Source: Fragum whitleyi (lineage: Eukaryota > Mollusca > Bivalvia > Cardiida > Cardiidae). From it: DNA of 64,000 nucleotides. The position numbers were made by a program, and so were the translations under genes. Where the stretch lies: positions 70,009,474 to 70,073,473 of the forward strand of contig OX411543.1 in assembly GCA_948146395.1 (NCBI GenBank). Direction: 5' to 3'. The notes under the pieces were generated by a model that saw nothing but the letters and a program-made list of their open reading frames with translations, did not search any database and was not told the DNA's origin. Below, piece by piece: positions 37,601-52,600 of the stretch (within the stretch, counting starts at the first letter, position 1; every line of letters begins with the position of its first letter).

Positions 37601-40600
37601 GAATGATCCTTGGGTGACCCTCTTTCAAAGTTGTTCAAGAAATTTTGATCCAATGAAAAATATGGATTTAATGGGCGTGGCTAATTTCCAAATATGGTAA
37701 AAAGTGAGTTTTCTCAGATTCTAATCAATGGATACCAATCAAATTTTGCATGAATGATCCTGGGGTGACCCTTTATCAGTCTACAAAAAATCGTTGTGAT
37801 CGGATGGTAAATATGCATTTTATGGGCAGAGGTCATTTCTCTATATGTTATATAGTGGAAACTTTGAAAATCATTTTCTCAGAATGTAACTGATGGATAT
37901 CAACCAAATTTCACAGGAATGATCCTTTAGTGACCCTTTATCAGTCTACAAAAAATTATTTTGATTGGATGAAAAATATGCATTTTATGGGCAGAGGTCA
38001 TTTCTCTACATGTTATATAGTGGAAACTATGAAAATCTTTTTCTCAGAATGTAACTAATGGATATCAATCAAATTTCACTGGATTAATCCTTGAGTGACC
38101 CTTTATCAGTGTACCAAAAATTATTTTGATTGGATTGAAAATATGCATTTTATGGGCAGAGGTCATTTCTCTATGTGTTATATATTGGAAAATTTGAAAA
38201 TCATTTTCTCAGAATGTGATTTTTGGATATCAACTAAACTTCACTGGATCCTTGAGTGACCCTTAATCAGTGTACCAAGAATTATTTTGATTGGATGAAA
38301 AATATTCATTTTATGGGTGGAGGTCAATTATCAATTTGTTAAATAGTGGAAACTATGAAAAACATTTTCTCAGAATGTAACTGATGGATATTAATCAAAC
38401 ATTTTACGTATGATCTTTGGGTGACCCATTATCATGCAGCCAAAAATTATTTTGATTTGATGAAAAATACGTCTTTTAATAGCAGAGGTCATTTCTCTTT
38501 TTGTTATATAGTTGAAACTTTGAAAATCATTTTCAATATCAGTAGAGCCCCAAATATCTAAAAATCTAGTCAAAACATTTATTTGTTTTACAAGAATTTC
38601 AAGCCTGTGGAGCGACTCAAGCCATTCATGGCTTTCTAGTTCCAATAAATTATCTAGTAGGAGCAGCCGGTGTAGGCTAAGATCAGACTGCACAGGTGTG
38701 AAGTCTGATCTCAGTCTGTACTATCTGCAAAAACTTTGTGTAAAGCATGAAATTGATGCAAACAGTAAGAGAAGGGTTAATATGATAAATTTATGTGCCT
38801 CACACATGTCAATATGTTGGAGATGTCTTACACAGGCTTAATTATCAAAAGAAGAATCATCTGAATTTTGTCATCTACAAATGGTTATTAGATGAATGAA
38901 TCTCAGTTTGTTGTGTTGTTCCAAGAGACAGGAGAAAAAATGTAGAGTTAATATCTAGATATTATCAATATGAATTTAAAATTTTGAAGCAAACAGTCTC
39001 TCTCTTTTAAAGAGAAACCCTATTTTCTCATAAAATGGTTAATTTTGGAAAATGCTGAGAACTTTTTTGGATTCATGGGTTTTTTTGGGTTTTTTTTTTT
39101 CCCAAATTAAATTGCGTTTGTAATTGTTTATGTTATGTTTGAAAATAATTGAAAAATTAAAGTTAACAAATCATTTGAGTGTTCTAGTCATCTCTTTTTA
39201 CCCTGCAAAAGCATACTCTAAAATTTCTTCTCTGTCTCTTAGAAACTTGAATTTTATTCACTAACTTTGAAAACCAGTAAGCAATGAAAAGAAGCAAATG
39301 AAAATTATACCCTATGTCCAAACATTAACCCTTGTCATGCTGAATAAAAAGTTGGCAAAATTTCAACAAAATCAAAGTGCTCCAAGCACTGCATGCACTA
39401 AATGCAAGTAGGTATTACTTTTGAAAATTATTTTTTCAAACTTTTCTGCTTCAGAAAAGGAAAAACAGGTGGTAAAGAAAATGATCAGACAGCACATATG
39501 TGTAGGCGGATGTTTATATATAGCTCCTGTCAAGGCAGGAATATTCTGGAATCAGCATGACAAGGGCTAATAGTTTTGGGCTTATAGTTTAAGTCTTGTC
39601 TGTTTGTCAGTCACTCCATTTGTCCACCAAAAACTTTTACATTGGCCATAACTTTGATTGATGGTAGTCTCTTTATTTCATGTGCGCATTGTTTGTCATA
39701 AGAGCTTTCTTTTGGTTCCAAGGTTGAGGTCATCAATTATGGTCAAGATCACCGCATTTTTCAACAAGAGGCCCAAGAGGGCCTGTATCGCTCCACTGGC
39801 TTTAACATCATTAGACTTGCATTAAATGAATCTTTCTTTGAATGAAAACAACACTTTGAACTCTCTTAAGACCTACAATTTTTGAAAAGGGTCACAGAAG
39901 GAACAATCTGGTATAATTTCATTGGAATCAGCCCAGTGATTCAGGAGGAGATGTCCTTCAAAGAATTCGGGCTCAAAATAAGCCCCACCCTGCCACACCA
40001 TTATTTATGGGCCAATCAAAATTTTGAGAGCAACTTTTGGAAAGGGTCTCCCAAGGAACATTCTGGTAAAGTTTCATTGAAATCGGCCCAATGGTTCAGC
40101 AGGAAATGTCGTTCAAAGATTTCGGGCTCAGATAAGCCCCGCCCTGCCACGCCCATATTTGGGGGCCAATCAAAATTTCAGGAACAATTTTTGAAAAGGG
40201 TTACTCCAGGAACATTTTGGTAAAGTTTGGTTGAATTCGGCCCAGTGGTTCAGGAGGAGATGTCATTCAAAGATTTCGGGCTCAAAATAAGCCCCGCCCT
40301 GCCATGCCCATATTTGGGGGTCAATCAAAATTGCTTGAAAATTTAGGTAAAGGGTCACCCCAGGAACATCCATGCCAAGTTTCATTGAAATTGGCCCAAA
40401 GGTTTGGGAGGAGAAGATTTTTAAAGATTTCAAAGTGAAAAAATGCCACGCCCATATTTGCGGGTCAATCAAAATTTCTTTAACAATTTTAGAAGAGGGT
40501 CACCCAAGGAACATTTCTACCAAGTTTCATCAAAATCCGCCCATAGGTTTTGGAGGAGAAGATGTTTAAAGAAAAAATTTACGCACAGACGGATGCACGC

Positions 40601-43600
40601 ACGACAGACACACCGCCATGACAATAGCTCGCTGGCCTTCGGCCAGTGGAGCTAAAAATGACAGCAACTTGGTCATCAGTTTTATCAAACACATCTTGTT
40701 TTGATGTGTCCTGAAGATTAATTTAAATCTAGGAAAATATGAAGTAAAAGGTTAAACTACTTTCAAATAGTGAAAAAAATTCAAATTCTTTGACTTAAGT
40801 TTGTTGTCTGGAAACAGGTCAGTTTAATAACTTGTTTTAAAATTTTGCTCATAAACAATTGAAGACAAGACAATTTATGGGTCAGTGCAAAATAGTGCCT
40901 GTGAATATCTGAGCACTTGCATAATTTTTCGGACTGACCTCTCAAAGAAACCAGCATGAGTAAAGTGAAAAATAAACTCATTACTCTCATCTTCATCTTC
41001 TCACCTAATACTTTCTAAAACTTGATGAGATAAATGGACAGAAATGATCTGGATTTTCCAGTCCCTAGGTATTGGGCTTGTAGAACCATCTCCAGAAGTC
41101 AATTTTTCACCAGGAGCTGCTGTGACCCCTAAAGAACCCTTAGAGGTCCCTAGAAATATCCTAACTTGTAAGTAGATTACATTTACAGCTTTCTAGTAGC
41201 TAGCTTGTTGGGCGAGTGTGAATGGGAGGTTATCATTTGATCCCCCCCCCCCCCCCCCCTCTCGATTTTCTGGTGTCTATTTATTGTTTTACTTGTTAGT
41301 CCCCCACCGGTTACCGGTTGGGGGATAATAGGTTTGCTTGATTCCGTCTGTCCGTCCGTCTGTCCGTCACACTTTTGTCCGGGCTATATCTTCTAAACCA
41401 TATGTGCTAGCAACTTCAAACTTGGTACACTTATAGATCTCATTGAGGAGAAGTGTCATGTTCAAGAATCGTTACTCTGCCATGCCACTTTTTTGAGTTA
41501 TTGCCCTTTGTTGTTTTTAGCCTTACTTTCTTGTCCAGATCATATCTCCTAAACTATAAGTGCTAGCAACTTCAAGCTTGGTACACTTATAGATCTTATT
41601 GAGGACAAGTGTCATGTTCAAGATCCATAACTCTGCCACGCCCACTTTTTGAGTTATTGCCCTTTGTTGTTTTTACCCTTACATTTTTGTCCGGATCATA
41701 TCTCCTAAACCATAAGCCCTAGCAACTTCAGACTTTGTACACTGATAGATCTTATTGAGGACAAGTGTCATGTACAAGAACTGTTACTCTGCCATGTCCA
41801 CTTTTTGAGTTATTGCCCTTTGTTGTTTTTAGTCATACATTCTTGTCTGGATCATATCTCCTAAACAAGTGCTAGCAACATTAAACTTTGTACACATATA
41901 GATCTCATTGAGGATAAGTGTCATGTACAAGAACTGTTACTCTGCCACACCTACTTTTTGAGTTATTGCCCTTTGTTGTTTTTACCTTTAAATTTTTGTC
42001 CAGAACATATCTTCTAAACCATAAGTGCTAGAAATTTCAAACTTGCTACACTTATAAATATCATTGAGGACAAGTGTCATGTACAAGAATTGTCACTCTG
42101 CCATGTCCACTTTTTGAGTTATTGCCCTTTGTTGTTTCTATCCTTACATTTTTGTCCCGTACTTATCTCCTAAACCATAAGCCCTAGCAACTTCAAACTT
42201 TGTACACTGGTAGATCTCATTGAGAAGAAGTGTATTGCAAAAGAACTGTTACTCTGCCACATCCACTTTTTTAGTTATTGTCTGTTGTTGTTTTTTATCC
42301 GGACATTTTTATCCGGACCATATCAACTAGCAACTTCAAACTTGGTTCACTTATAGATCTCATTGAGGAAAAGTGGCATGTACAAGAATCATTCTTCTCC
42401 GCCCACTTTTGGAGTTTTTGCCATTGGTTGTTTTTACTCATATTTTTGTTTGGGACTTTTTGTTCAAAACCTAATGTGCTAGTAACTTCAAATTTTGTAT
42501 ACAGTTATAGATCTAGTAAGTAGGGTATATATTATAAGAAAGGATTTTTTGTTATCCAGTGGGGGACTCCTGTATTGCATCGCAATACGACATGCACTTG
42601 TTACCATCTCTCCTTCTGTCAGGGGAAAAAAAACTCTCCGTATTATAAATTTTTAGCTCACCTCAGAACGAAGTACTCAAGGTGAGCTTTTGTGGTTAGG
42701 TGGATGTCTGTTGTGTGTCGTCCGTCATGTGTCATGAACATTTGCCTTGTATGCACTCTAGAGGCCACATTTTTTGCCCAATCAACCTGAAATTTGGTCA
42801 GAATAATTGTCTTGATAAAATCTCGGACGAGTTCGAAATCGGGTCAAGTGGGATAAAACTTGATCACAAGGTCAAATGTTAGAAAAACCTTGCATGCACT
42901 CTAGAGGTCACATTTTTTGCCCAATCAACCTGAAATTTAGTTAGATTGATTTTTTTTTATAAAATCTCAGACAAGTTTAAAACTGGGTCAAGTGGGGTCA
43001 AAATCTAGGTCATGGGGTCAAATCTTAGAAAAACCTTGTTTGCAACCTGGAGGTCTCACTTTTTGCCTGATCAACCTAAAATTTGGTCAGAATGATTCTA
43101 TTGATAAAATCTCAGTCCAGTTTGAAATTAGGGCGAGTGGAGTCAAAAACAAGGTCACTGGGTCAAATCTAAGAAAAACCGTGTATGCACCATGGATTTC
43201 ATTTTTTTGCCCAATCAATTTAAAATTTGGTCAGAATAATAATCATGATAAAATCTTGTACAAAATCAAAATTGGGTCAAGTGCGGTCTTAAACAAGGTC
43301 ATGGGGTCAAATCTTAGAAAAACCTAGTATGGACTCTAGAGGTCACATTTTTGCCCAATCAGCCTTAAATTTGGCCTGAATGATCGTCTTGCTAAAATCC
43401 CAGACAAGTTCAAAATTGGGTCAATTGGGTTAAAAACTAGGTCACTGGGTCAAATCTTAGAAAAACCTTGTACACGCTCTGGAAGTCAGATTTATTGCCT
43501 GAAAATAGGCAAAAAAAAACTTTTCAAAACCTGCTTGAAATGTGTTTTGAACAGTTCTCTCTGGTGAACAATTAAGGGCCACTATGGCCCTCTTGTTTAC

Positions 43601-46600
43601 CCACTTCATTTGCCTAAAGTTTTGGAACTTTTTGACACTTCTTCTGTAATTTGAGATGAAATTCCTCTACAAACATTTATTTGATTGTTTAGAGGAAATT
43701 CATCTCAAATTAAAGGGAAAAGGGGCCTAAAAGACATAAATTAATGATTTTCAAAATCAGAAAGTGCATACTATAAATAGGCTCCCTGACCATGTTATGT
43801 TTAGGCCCCGGGAGCTTTATTAGCAGAAAAACAGTAACCTACAAATATAACCTGTGAATTTACCCTATTCCCATAACTTCAACACTGTTCAAAGTAATAA
43901 TGCTTATATTTGGCATAAAGGATCCTCTCATCAATCCACATCATTGAAGGTCAAGGTCATCTAACAAGGTCAAGATCATTTATCAAAGTCAAACTTTGAA
44001 AAAATTGCCGTTCATGAACACAGGTTGTTTTATTGTAAAAGAGGGCTTTGTAAAAGATTGTGGAAAATGAAGATATTGATTGACACAGGTTTCTTCTTCA
44101 TTTCCATTAATGTTTTCTGTCAAAAAACCATCAACATTTTATCAACTTAAGGTGGTCTTCTGCAACTTCTTAAAAATTTGACCCATCTAAAATGTTTTTG
44201 TCTCTTAATGGGCTAACCAGTGGATATCAAATTATTCTACATCTCGAAAAGACCTGACATCTTTGCAACACTATAGTATTGGCAAATAACAACATTATAA
44301 AAATTAACTTCAATTCATCACCATGCAGACACGATGCTAAGGTAGTCCACTAGCATTTTTATCAATTGCATAAAGCTCATTGGTTTATTGGTGTCTATCT
44401 ATTCATCCATAATGTAAAACTTAATCACAAATTAACTTTACTAATTGCTTCAAGTGTTTGTAAGACACAGTGTTAAAAAATTGGCATCTTGATAGATCTT
44501 GTAGATGCTCACCTACACATACAAAGGACAAGGTAATCTGACAAGTTCAATAATTCTGTTCAGGTCAAACTCAGTTAAACTTAACAAAAGAGCTGAACTT
44601 TAACAGATTGCTAAATAATAAAGAGAAACACCTTTAAACTAGTTCAAAACCTTTGAATATGCAAAAAGAAAGCATTATGCAATGCCTCGTCACTTTTGTT
44701 TATACCAACGTTACTTTTTAAACGCAGGAATAAGATCAACATCTTAAGTTATGTGTGATATAAAGGTTAGACTTTAATAATTTTTACGCATTTTACTTTT
44801 TAATGAGTGCTCTTTATGCCCCTGTATCGAAAGATTGGGGGCATATTGGTTTACTAATGTCCATCTGTCTGTCTGCAAAACTTAACTAAAAAACTTAACA
44901 TTGCCAATATTTTCAAAGCTATTCAAGATACAATGCTCATATTTGGTATGATGATAGATCTCAATAACAAGAATCTGCTGATACCAAGGTCAAGGTCTGT
45001 GACAAGGTCAAGGTCATCTATCAAGGTCTAAAAAATTGCCCTTTTGGGGGCATTCATGTTTCACAAACACATCTTGTTTCAAAAATGAACCTGTAAAGTA
45101 TTTAAAATAGAATTGATTAATTTATGTTTTTGGACAAGCAAATATTGCAGAAAAAGGTCAGTATCATTGAAATTGATCAAAGTGAAAAGAACTGAAACCA
45201 AGGATATTTAAGTTGAAATAGCCAGGAGATTGCAGGCGTGAATTTAATGATTAATCAACAGGTGTTTTGAAAGTGTTGATGTAAGAGGATGTTTGGATGT
45301 TTTATACAGTAAAATTATAATTTTTGCATAAAATATACATTTTCGCTTTAGTCATAGGCACAAATTGATGGACAAAACCTGGTTTTTAACGAGAGAAAAT
45401 GTTGTTTGAACTGTTTGATACAGAGAAAGAATTGAATAATTCAAAATATCAAATAACAGAGAATGATTCAAGAACACTTTGAATCATTCTCAACAACTTG
45501 ATATTTTGGATGATATATTTATTATGAATACATACTATTTTCTTATATGACACAATATACATGTACACATATTTGAAAAAAGCTGAATCATAGTATACAT
45601 GTTTTTCCTGTTAGTGGATACTCCTACAGCTGCTGACCAACTGATGGAGGAGATGAGGGCTAGTGTTAAACCTAAACAACTTTTTACTGTAGACCTAGAA
45701 CTGTTGGCTGAACATAGGTAAGTACATATGTGATAAATGAGCCTGTGTGTGACATTTCCAAAAATTTCAAATGTGCATGAGGTGCAACTTTGAGCAGCAT
45801 AGACAACCACATACTTTAAATATAAATTTACTTGATGGTCTATAGATACATTGAGACCTTATCTATCTACTAAATGCACAGTGAAGACTCTGGTCTGACT
45901 CTGCGGATGCACAGGCTGGTCAGAGTATTTGCTTTGCAAATATTTGAAATTGTTGGAAATCTCACACACAGGCTCAAATAAGTGTGGTCTGCAATGTAGA
46001 AAATAGACCAAATCAATGGTTTAGCACAAAAAGGTGTGACTTGGCATTTCTGTTCTTCTCATGATTCTCAAGTGCAATACCTAGCTTTACTTTTGAGTTT
46101 TTTCCCTTTGATGTTTTTCATACTTGGGCATTCAGCACTTGAGACAATTTGCCACCTTGTTTGATTTTAATTTATTATCCACTCTCCAACACTCATCAGC
46201 CAAGCATAGACACCCAAAGGCGGTGCACTTTTTAGCTCACCTGAGCACGAAGTGCTCAAGGGAGCTATTGTGATCGATCGTTGTCTGGCGTCCGTCTGTC
46301 CGTCACGGCGTCAACTTTTTCTTTAAACGACATCTCCTCCTAAACTTATGGGTCAAAATCAACCAAACTTGGCAGAAATATTACTTGGGTGGTCCCTTAT
46401 GACAATTGCTCAAATGGAAAGGATCCGTGCCATATCACGGGAAAAGGGGCCTTAATGACAAATTTCTTGTTTGCACTCTAGAAGCCACAAATATGGTCCA
46501 ATCTTCATGAAACTTGGTCAGAATGTTTGTTAGGTCATGAGGATGAAGTCTATTGAAAATGGGAAGGATCTGTGCCATATCACGGAAAAAGGGGCCTTAA

Positions 46601-49600
46601 TGACAATTTTGTCAACAATATCTTTTAACAACATCTCCTCCTAAACTTATGGGTCAAAATCAACCAAACTTGGCAGAAATATTTCTTGGGTGGTCCCTTA
46701 TGAAAATTGCTCAAATGGAAAGGATCCGTGCCATATCACGGGAAAAGGGGCCTTAATGACAAATTTCTTGTTTTCACTCTAGAAGCCACAAATATGGTCC
46801 AATCTTCATGAAACTTGGTCAGAATGTTTGTTAGGTCATGAGGATGAAGTCTTTTGAAAATGGGAAGGATCTGTGCCATTTCACAGAAAAAGCCGCCTTA
46901 ATGACAATTTTGTCAACAATATCTTTAAATGACATCTCCTCCTAAACTGATGGGTTAAAATCAACCAAACTTGGCAGAAATATTATTTGGGTGGTCCCTT
47001 ATGAAAATTGCTCAAATGGAAAGGATCCGTGCCATATCACGGGAAAAGGGGCCTTAATGACAAATTTCTTGTTTTCACTCTAGAAGCCACAAATATGGTC
47101 CAATCTTCATGAAACTTGGTCAGAATGTTTGTTAGGTCATGAGGATGAAGTCTATTTAAAATGGGAAGGATCTGTGCCATATCACGGAAAAAGGGGCCTT
47201 AATGACAATTTTGTCAACAATATCTTTTAACGATATCTCCTCCTAAACTTATGGGTCAAAATCAACCAAACTTGGCAGAAATATTTCTTGGGTGGTCCCT
47301 TATGAAAATTGCTCAAATGGAAAGGATCCGTGCGATATCACGGGAAAAGGGGCCTTAATGACAAATTTCTTGTTTTCACTCTAGAAGCCACAAATATGGT
47401 CCAATCTTCATGAAACTTGGTCAGAATGTTTGTTAGGTCATGAGGATGAAGTCTTTTGAAAATGGGAAGGATCTGTGCCATTTCACAGAAAAAGTCGCCT
47501 TAATGACAATTTTGTCAACAATATCTTTAAATGACATCTCCTCCTAAACTGATGGGTTAAAATCAACCAAACTTGGCAGAAATATTCCTTGGGTGGTCTC
47601 TTATGAAAATTGCTCAAATGGAAAGGATCCGTGCCATATCACGGGAAAAGGGGCCTTAATGACAAATTTCTTGTTTTCACTCTAGAAGCCACAAATATGG
47701 TCCAATCTTCATGAAACTTGGTCAGAATGTTTGTTAAGTCATGAGGATGAAGTCTATTGAAAATGGGAAGGATCTGTGCCAATTCACAGAAAAAGCTGCC
47801 TAAATGACAATTTTGTCAACAATATCTTTTAATGACATCTCCTAAACTTATGGGTTAAAATCAACCAAACTTGGCAGAAATATTCCTTGGGTGGTCCCTT
47901 ATTAAAATTGCTCAAATGGCAAGGATCCGTGCCATATCACGGGAAAAGGGGCCTTAATGACAAATTTCTTGTTTTCACTCTAGAAGCCACAAATATGGTC
48001 CAATCTTCATGAAACTTGGTCAGAATATTGTTAGGTCATGAGGATGAAGTCTATTGAAAATGGGAAGGATCAATGCCATATCACGGAAAAAGGCGCCTAA
48101 ATGGCAATTTTGTCAACAATATCTTTAAATGACATCTCCATAACTTATGGGTCAAAATCAACCAAACTTGGCAGAAATATTCCTTGGGTGGTCCCTTATG
48201 AAAATTGCTCAAATGGAAAGGATCCGTGCCATATCACGGGAAAAGGGGCCTTAATGACAAATTTCTTGTTTACACTCTAGAAACCACAAATATGGTCCAA
48301 TCTTCATGAAACTTGGTCAGAATATTTGTTAGGTCATGAGGATGAAGTCTATTGAAAATGGGAAGGATCCATGCCATATCACGGAAAAAGGGGCCTTAAT
48401 GACAATTTTGTCAACAATATCTTTAAATGACATCTCCTCCTAAACTTATGGGTCAAAATCAACCAAACTTGGCAGAAATATTTCTTGGGTGGTCTCTTAT
48501 GAAAATTGCTCAAATGGAAAGGATCTGTGCCATATCACGGGAAAAGGGGCCTTAATGACAAATTTCTTGTTTAGACTCTAGAAGCCACAAATATGGTTCA
48601 ATTTTCATGAAACTTGGTCAGAATGTCTGTTAGGTCATTAGGATGAAGTCTATTGTAAATGGGAAGGATCTGTGCCATATCACAGGAAAAGGCATCTTAA
48701 TGACAATTTTTTTGTTTACTCTCTAGAAGCCACAAATATGGTCCAATCATCATGAAACTTTGTCAGAATGTTTGTTATGTCATGAGGATGAACTCATTTG
48801 AAAATGGGAAGTATACTCGCCATATCGCCAGGTCACAAGAATGAACTCTGTTGAAAATGGGAAGGTTCATGCCATATCATAGGAAATGGAGTCTTAATGA
48901 TAATTTACTTGATATATCAGGTGAGCGATTTAGGGCCCTCAGGGTCCTCTTGTTGATAATAAAAATTGTGTACAGGCTATAATAAGATTATGTCAATTAA
49001 GTTCTAAAGGGATTGAATACTCTCACACAAATATCTAGGATTTTGCATCCCCAGGGATTGTATACATTTTGAACATCACTTGGTCATTTCCTGCAACAGA
49101 CCTCGGTTGTATGGAAGGGGGATGGGTATGTAACAAAATGGTGCATTTTGTTAGGCAGACACAATGTAAGAAAAACTAGGGCGGAAATAACATGCACTAA
49201 CCTTATTTTTATATCTTTTACAGTAAATAACAGCTGAAAAATCATAATTTTTGAGAATGACAAATCTTTCTCAAAAATTAAGATTTTCCAGGTACTATTC
49301 AAGAATCTATGATTTCATGTAAATGACTTAAATGAGTAGCATTGACAATGTCCATTTTTATGCCCCCGTATCGAGAGATCGGGGGCATATTGTTTTACTT
49401 ATGTCTGTCTGTCTGTCCGTCCGTCTGTCCAAAAACTTAACCAAACTTAACCTTTGCCAATATCTTCAAGCCTATTCAAGATACAAGGCTCATATTTGGC
49501 ATGATGATAGATCTCAATGGTCTGCATCTGCTGATACCAAAGTCAAGGTCATGTGACAAGGTCAAGGTCATCTGTCAAGGTCAAACTTTGGAAAAAAAAT

Positions 49601-52600
49601 GCTGTGACGGGGGCATTAGTGTTTCACAAACACATCTTGTTTTCACTCAAAGTCTCGAGGGCTAACACCTGGGGTCATAAGTTCGATTTCCAATTTTGCC
49701 AACCCTCATCCAACATTTGGCAAAAATTATTGTGACTCGCATGATTTGTCTCCCACATATAGGGGAGTGTGATACCCTTAGTGGGAAGGATAGCTTGTGG
49801 TGTAGGTGATATGTTCTAGTCTTAGAGTGAGAAACAACCGGAAAGAATGAACAGGTGCACCAGGGGTCACAATTTAAATGAAAAACTTTTTACAGATCAT
49901 TAAAACCCATGTAAACAAACAGACAAATTGGTTTGCATCGGCTTGAGAAGTCTCAGGTGACATCATATGGAGGCATTGTTACCATCGCACATATTCTTAA
50001 TCTACTCATCCAAGGAACTGTAACTACAAGATAATTAAGGATCTTCCCTCAGACTTTGGTCACATAGGACCATATTGAAACATCTTTATGCAAGAAAAGA
50101 TACTCAAAATATCAACAATATTTTTTCTTTCATTTTTGTGATTTTTGAAATCCACCTCTTTGTTGTTTGACCATCAATTATGGCCTTCATTTCACAGATG
50201 TAAATTGCTTTAAGGTTTCGTAAAAATATATACTTGTGTATTTTATATCATTTGATAGCAACACTAAAATCCTCACTAGCTAATGTAAAGTTTCTATTTT
50301 TGCTATGTATAGATTGCATTCACTTAATTTTTGATTTCTTCAAATTATCTCCCCAGAAAGAAGGACTCTGCTATACCAAAACCAGGCTCATCTAGGGTAC
50401 CTTCTCAACCTAGTTCACGACAATCCTCTAGACCTACATCTGCCAGAAGTACTGCCAGCTCTAAAGGTATTTGATTCAACTCATTATTTTTACAGGGTTT
50501 TTTTTGCAATATTGGAAAGCTGATATAATATAAGAAATTTGAGGGGGTTTTTTCTGAGTTTGGAAATTTGTCTACAATAAGCTTTTCTTCATTTTAAGCT
50601 CACCTGAGCACAAAGTGCTCAAGGTGAGCTATTGTGATCACTCACTGTCTGCCTGTCTGTCCATCCATCCATCGTCAACAATTTCTTTAAATATCTCCTC
50701 AATTAAATAATTTAATTTCATCAAAAACTCTGGTTTCTATGGTAATAGAAAGTCTGAAAAATGGCCCAAAATAATAAAAAAACTTAGAAAAAATTCTTCA
50801 CCTCCTAAACCACTAGGTCAATCAAGCTGAAACTTGGCAGGGATAATCCTTGGGTGAACCTCTTCAAAATTTGTAAAAATAATTTAATTTCTTTGAAAAC
50901 TCTAGTTTCCATGGTAATGGAAAGGCTGAAAAATGTCCTAAATTGCCAAAAATCTAAAAAATCTTCTCCTCCTTAACCATAAGGCCAATCAATTTTAAAC
51001 ATGCAAGGATGTTCTGAATGTGTTGGTCTACTCAAGTTGTTAAAAGAATAAAATTCTATCAATAACCGGTTGCCATGGTAAGATAAAAGTTGAAAATTTA
51101 CAAAAATTAAAAAAGATCAAATTGCAATAGGATAAAATTAAAGTCTGTTTGACACAAAACCACCCTAAATGTACACCAAACAATCTCTGGTATTCATTAC
51201 ATGGTTGACAAGTTATGAGTTGACCTACTCAGGTGAGTGATATAGGACAATCATGGTCCTCTTGTTATATCCTGTCAAAGGTTGAGATATATTGGTATTT
51301 AATCTGTCTTTCCTGACATCAGTATGTACCTATTGAGGGTTTAGTGCAAGACTGTATATACAGTATACACTTAGTACAGTCTTGCGCTGAACCCACAATA
51401 TGTACATCCACATCTTGTGAAAGCAATTCCTCCCACAAGTGTGGACAGATATTTATGAAATTTTTGCCGAACATTCATTCATTCATTCATTGCACATATT
51501 GTCATAGATTGGCAATTCTCTTTCAGGCAGATGTTTGATCTTGTATTTTGTGACTCTAGTGCTCTTGTCCTCATTGTTTTCTTAAGATTGTTTAGAAAAA
51601 TAATTGTCAAAGTGAAGGCTAAATCAATCAGTTAGAGCCTGTTTCATCCAATCACTGAGCCAAGGTCCATTAGCTCAGTCAAAAATGTATTTAATCCTTG
51701 GGTCACAAGTTTGATACCAAGCTCTGTCAACTTTCATTAGATATTTGACAAAATGTGTTGTGACCGACCTCATTTGTCTCCCAAATAACTATAGACAAAT
51801 GACATGCCTAAATGGGATGGCTTACCCCTGGTGGCTATGATGAAATGTCATGGTTGTACTAGTTGGAGAAATTACTGGAAACCATGAAAAGCTTGAATAA
51901 AGCTGAGTAACAAAAACTTTGGTCACGCTCAAAGATGCACACCCTTGTCAGAATGATTTCTCTGTGAAGATGTGAAATTGTTGGTCACACGCAGACTTAA
52001 TTATGTATCTGTCCTGTGCTAAGGATGACAAAACGGTGCAAACAGTTTTCCAATTATACCTCGCTTTGCATGTGCACTTGCATGCAAAGCGGGGTATAAT
52101 TGGCAATCTGCTTTCACCGTTTTGTCATCCTGAACGCAGGGCTTTTTTTAGCTCACCTGAGCACATCGTGCTCAAGGTGAGCTTTTGTGATCATTGAATG
52201 TCCGTCGTGCGTCGTCCGTCGTCTGCGTCATGCGTCAACAATTTAAGTGTTTACACTCTAGAGGCCACAAATATGATCCAATCTTCATGAAACTTGGTCA
52301 GAATGTTGGTCAGGTCACAAGGATGAACCCTATTGAAAATGGAAAGGATCCATGCCATATCATGGGAAAAGGGGCCTTAAAGACAATTTTCTTGTTTACA
52401 CTCTAGACACCACAAATATGGCCCAATCTTCATGAAACTTGGTCAGAATGTTGGTCAGGTTACAAGGATGAACCCTATTGAAAATGGAAAGGATCCATGC
52501 CATATCACGGGAAAAGGGGCCTTAATGACAATTTTCTTGTTTACACTCTAGAGGCCACAAATATGGCCCAATCTTCATGAAACTTGGTCAGAATGTTGGC

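Noticed and set aside
42992..43327. 111-aa ORF as a gene
   Set aside because: It translates the ~140-bp repeat units of the element 42651-43597.
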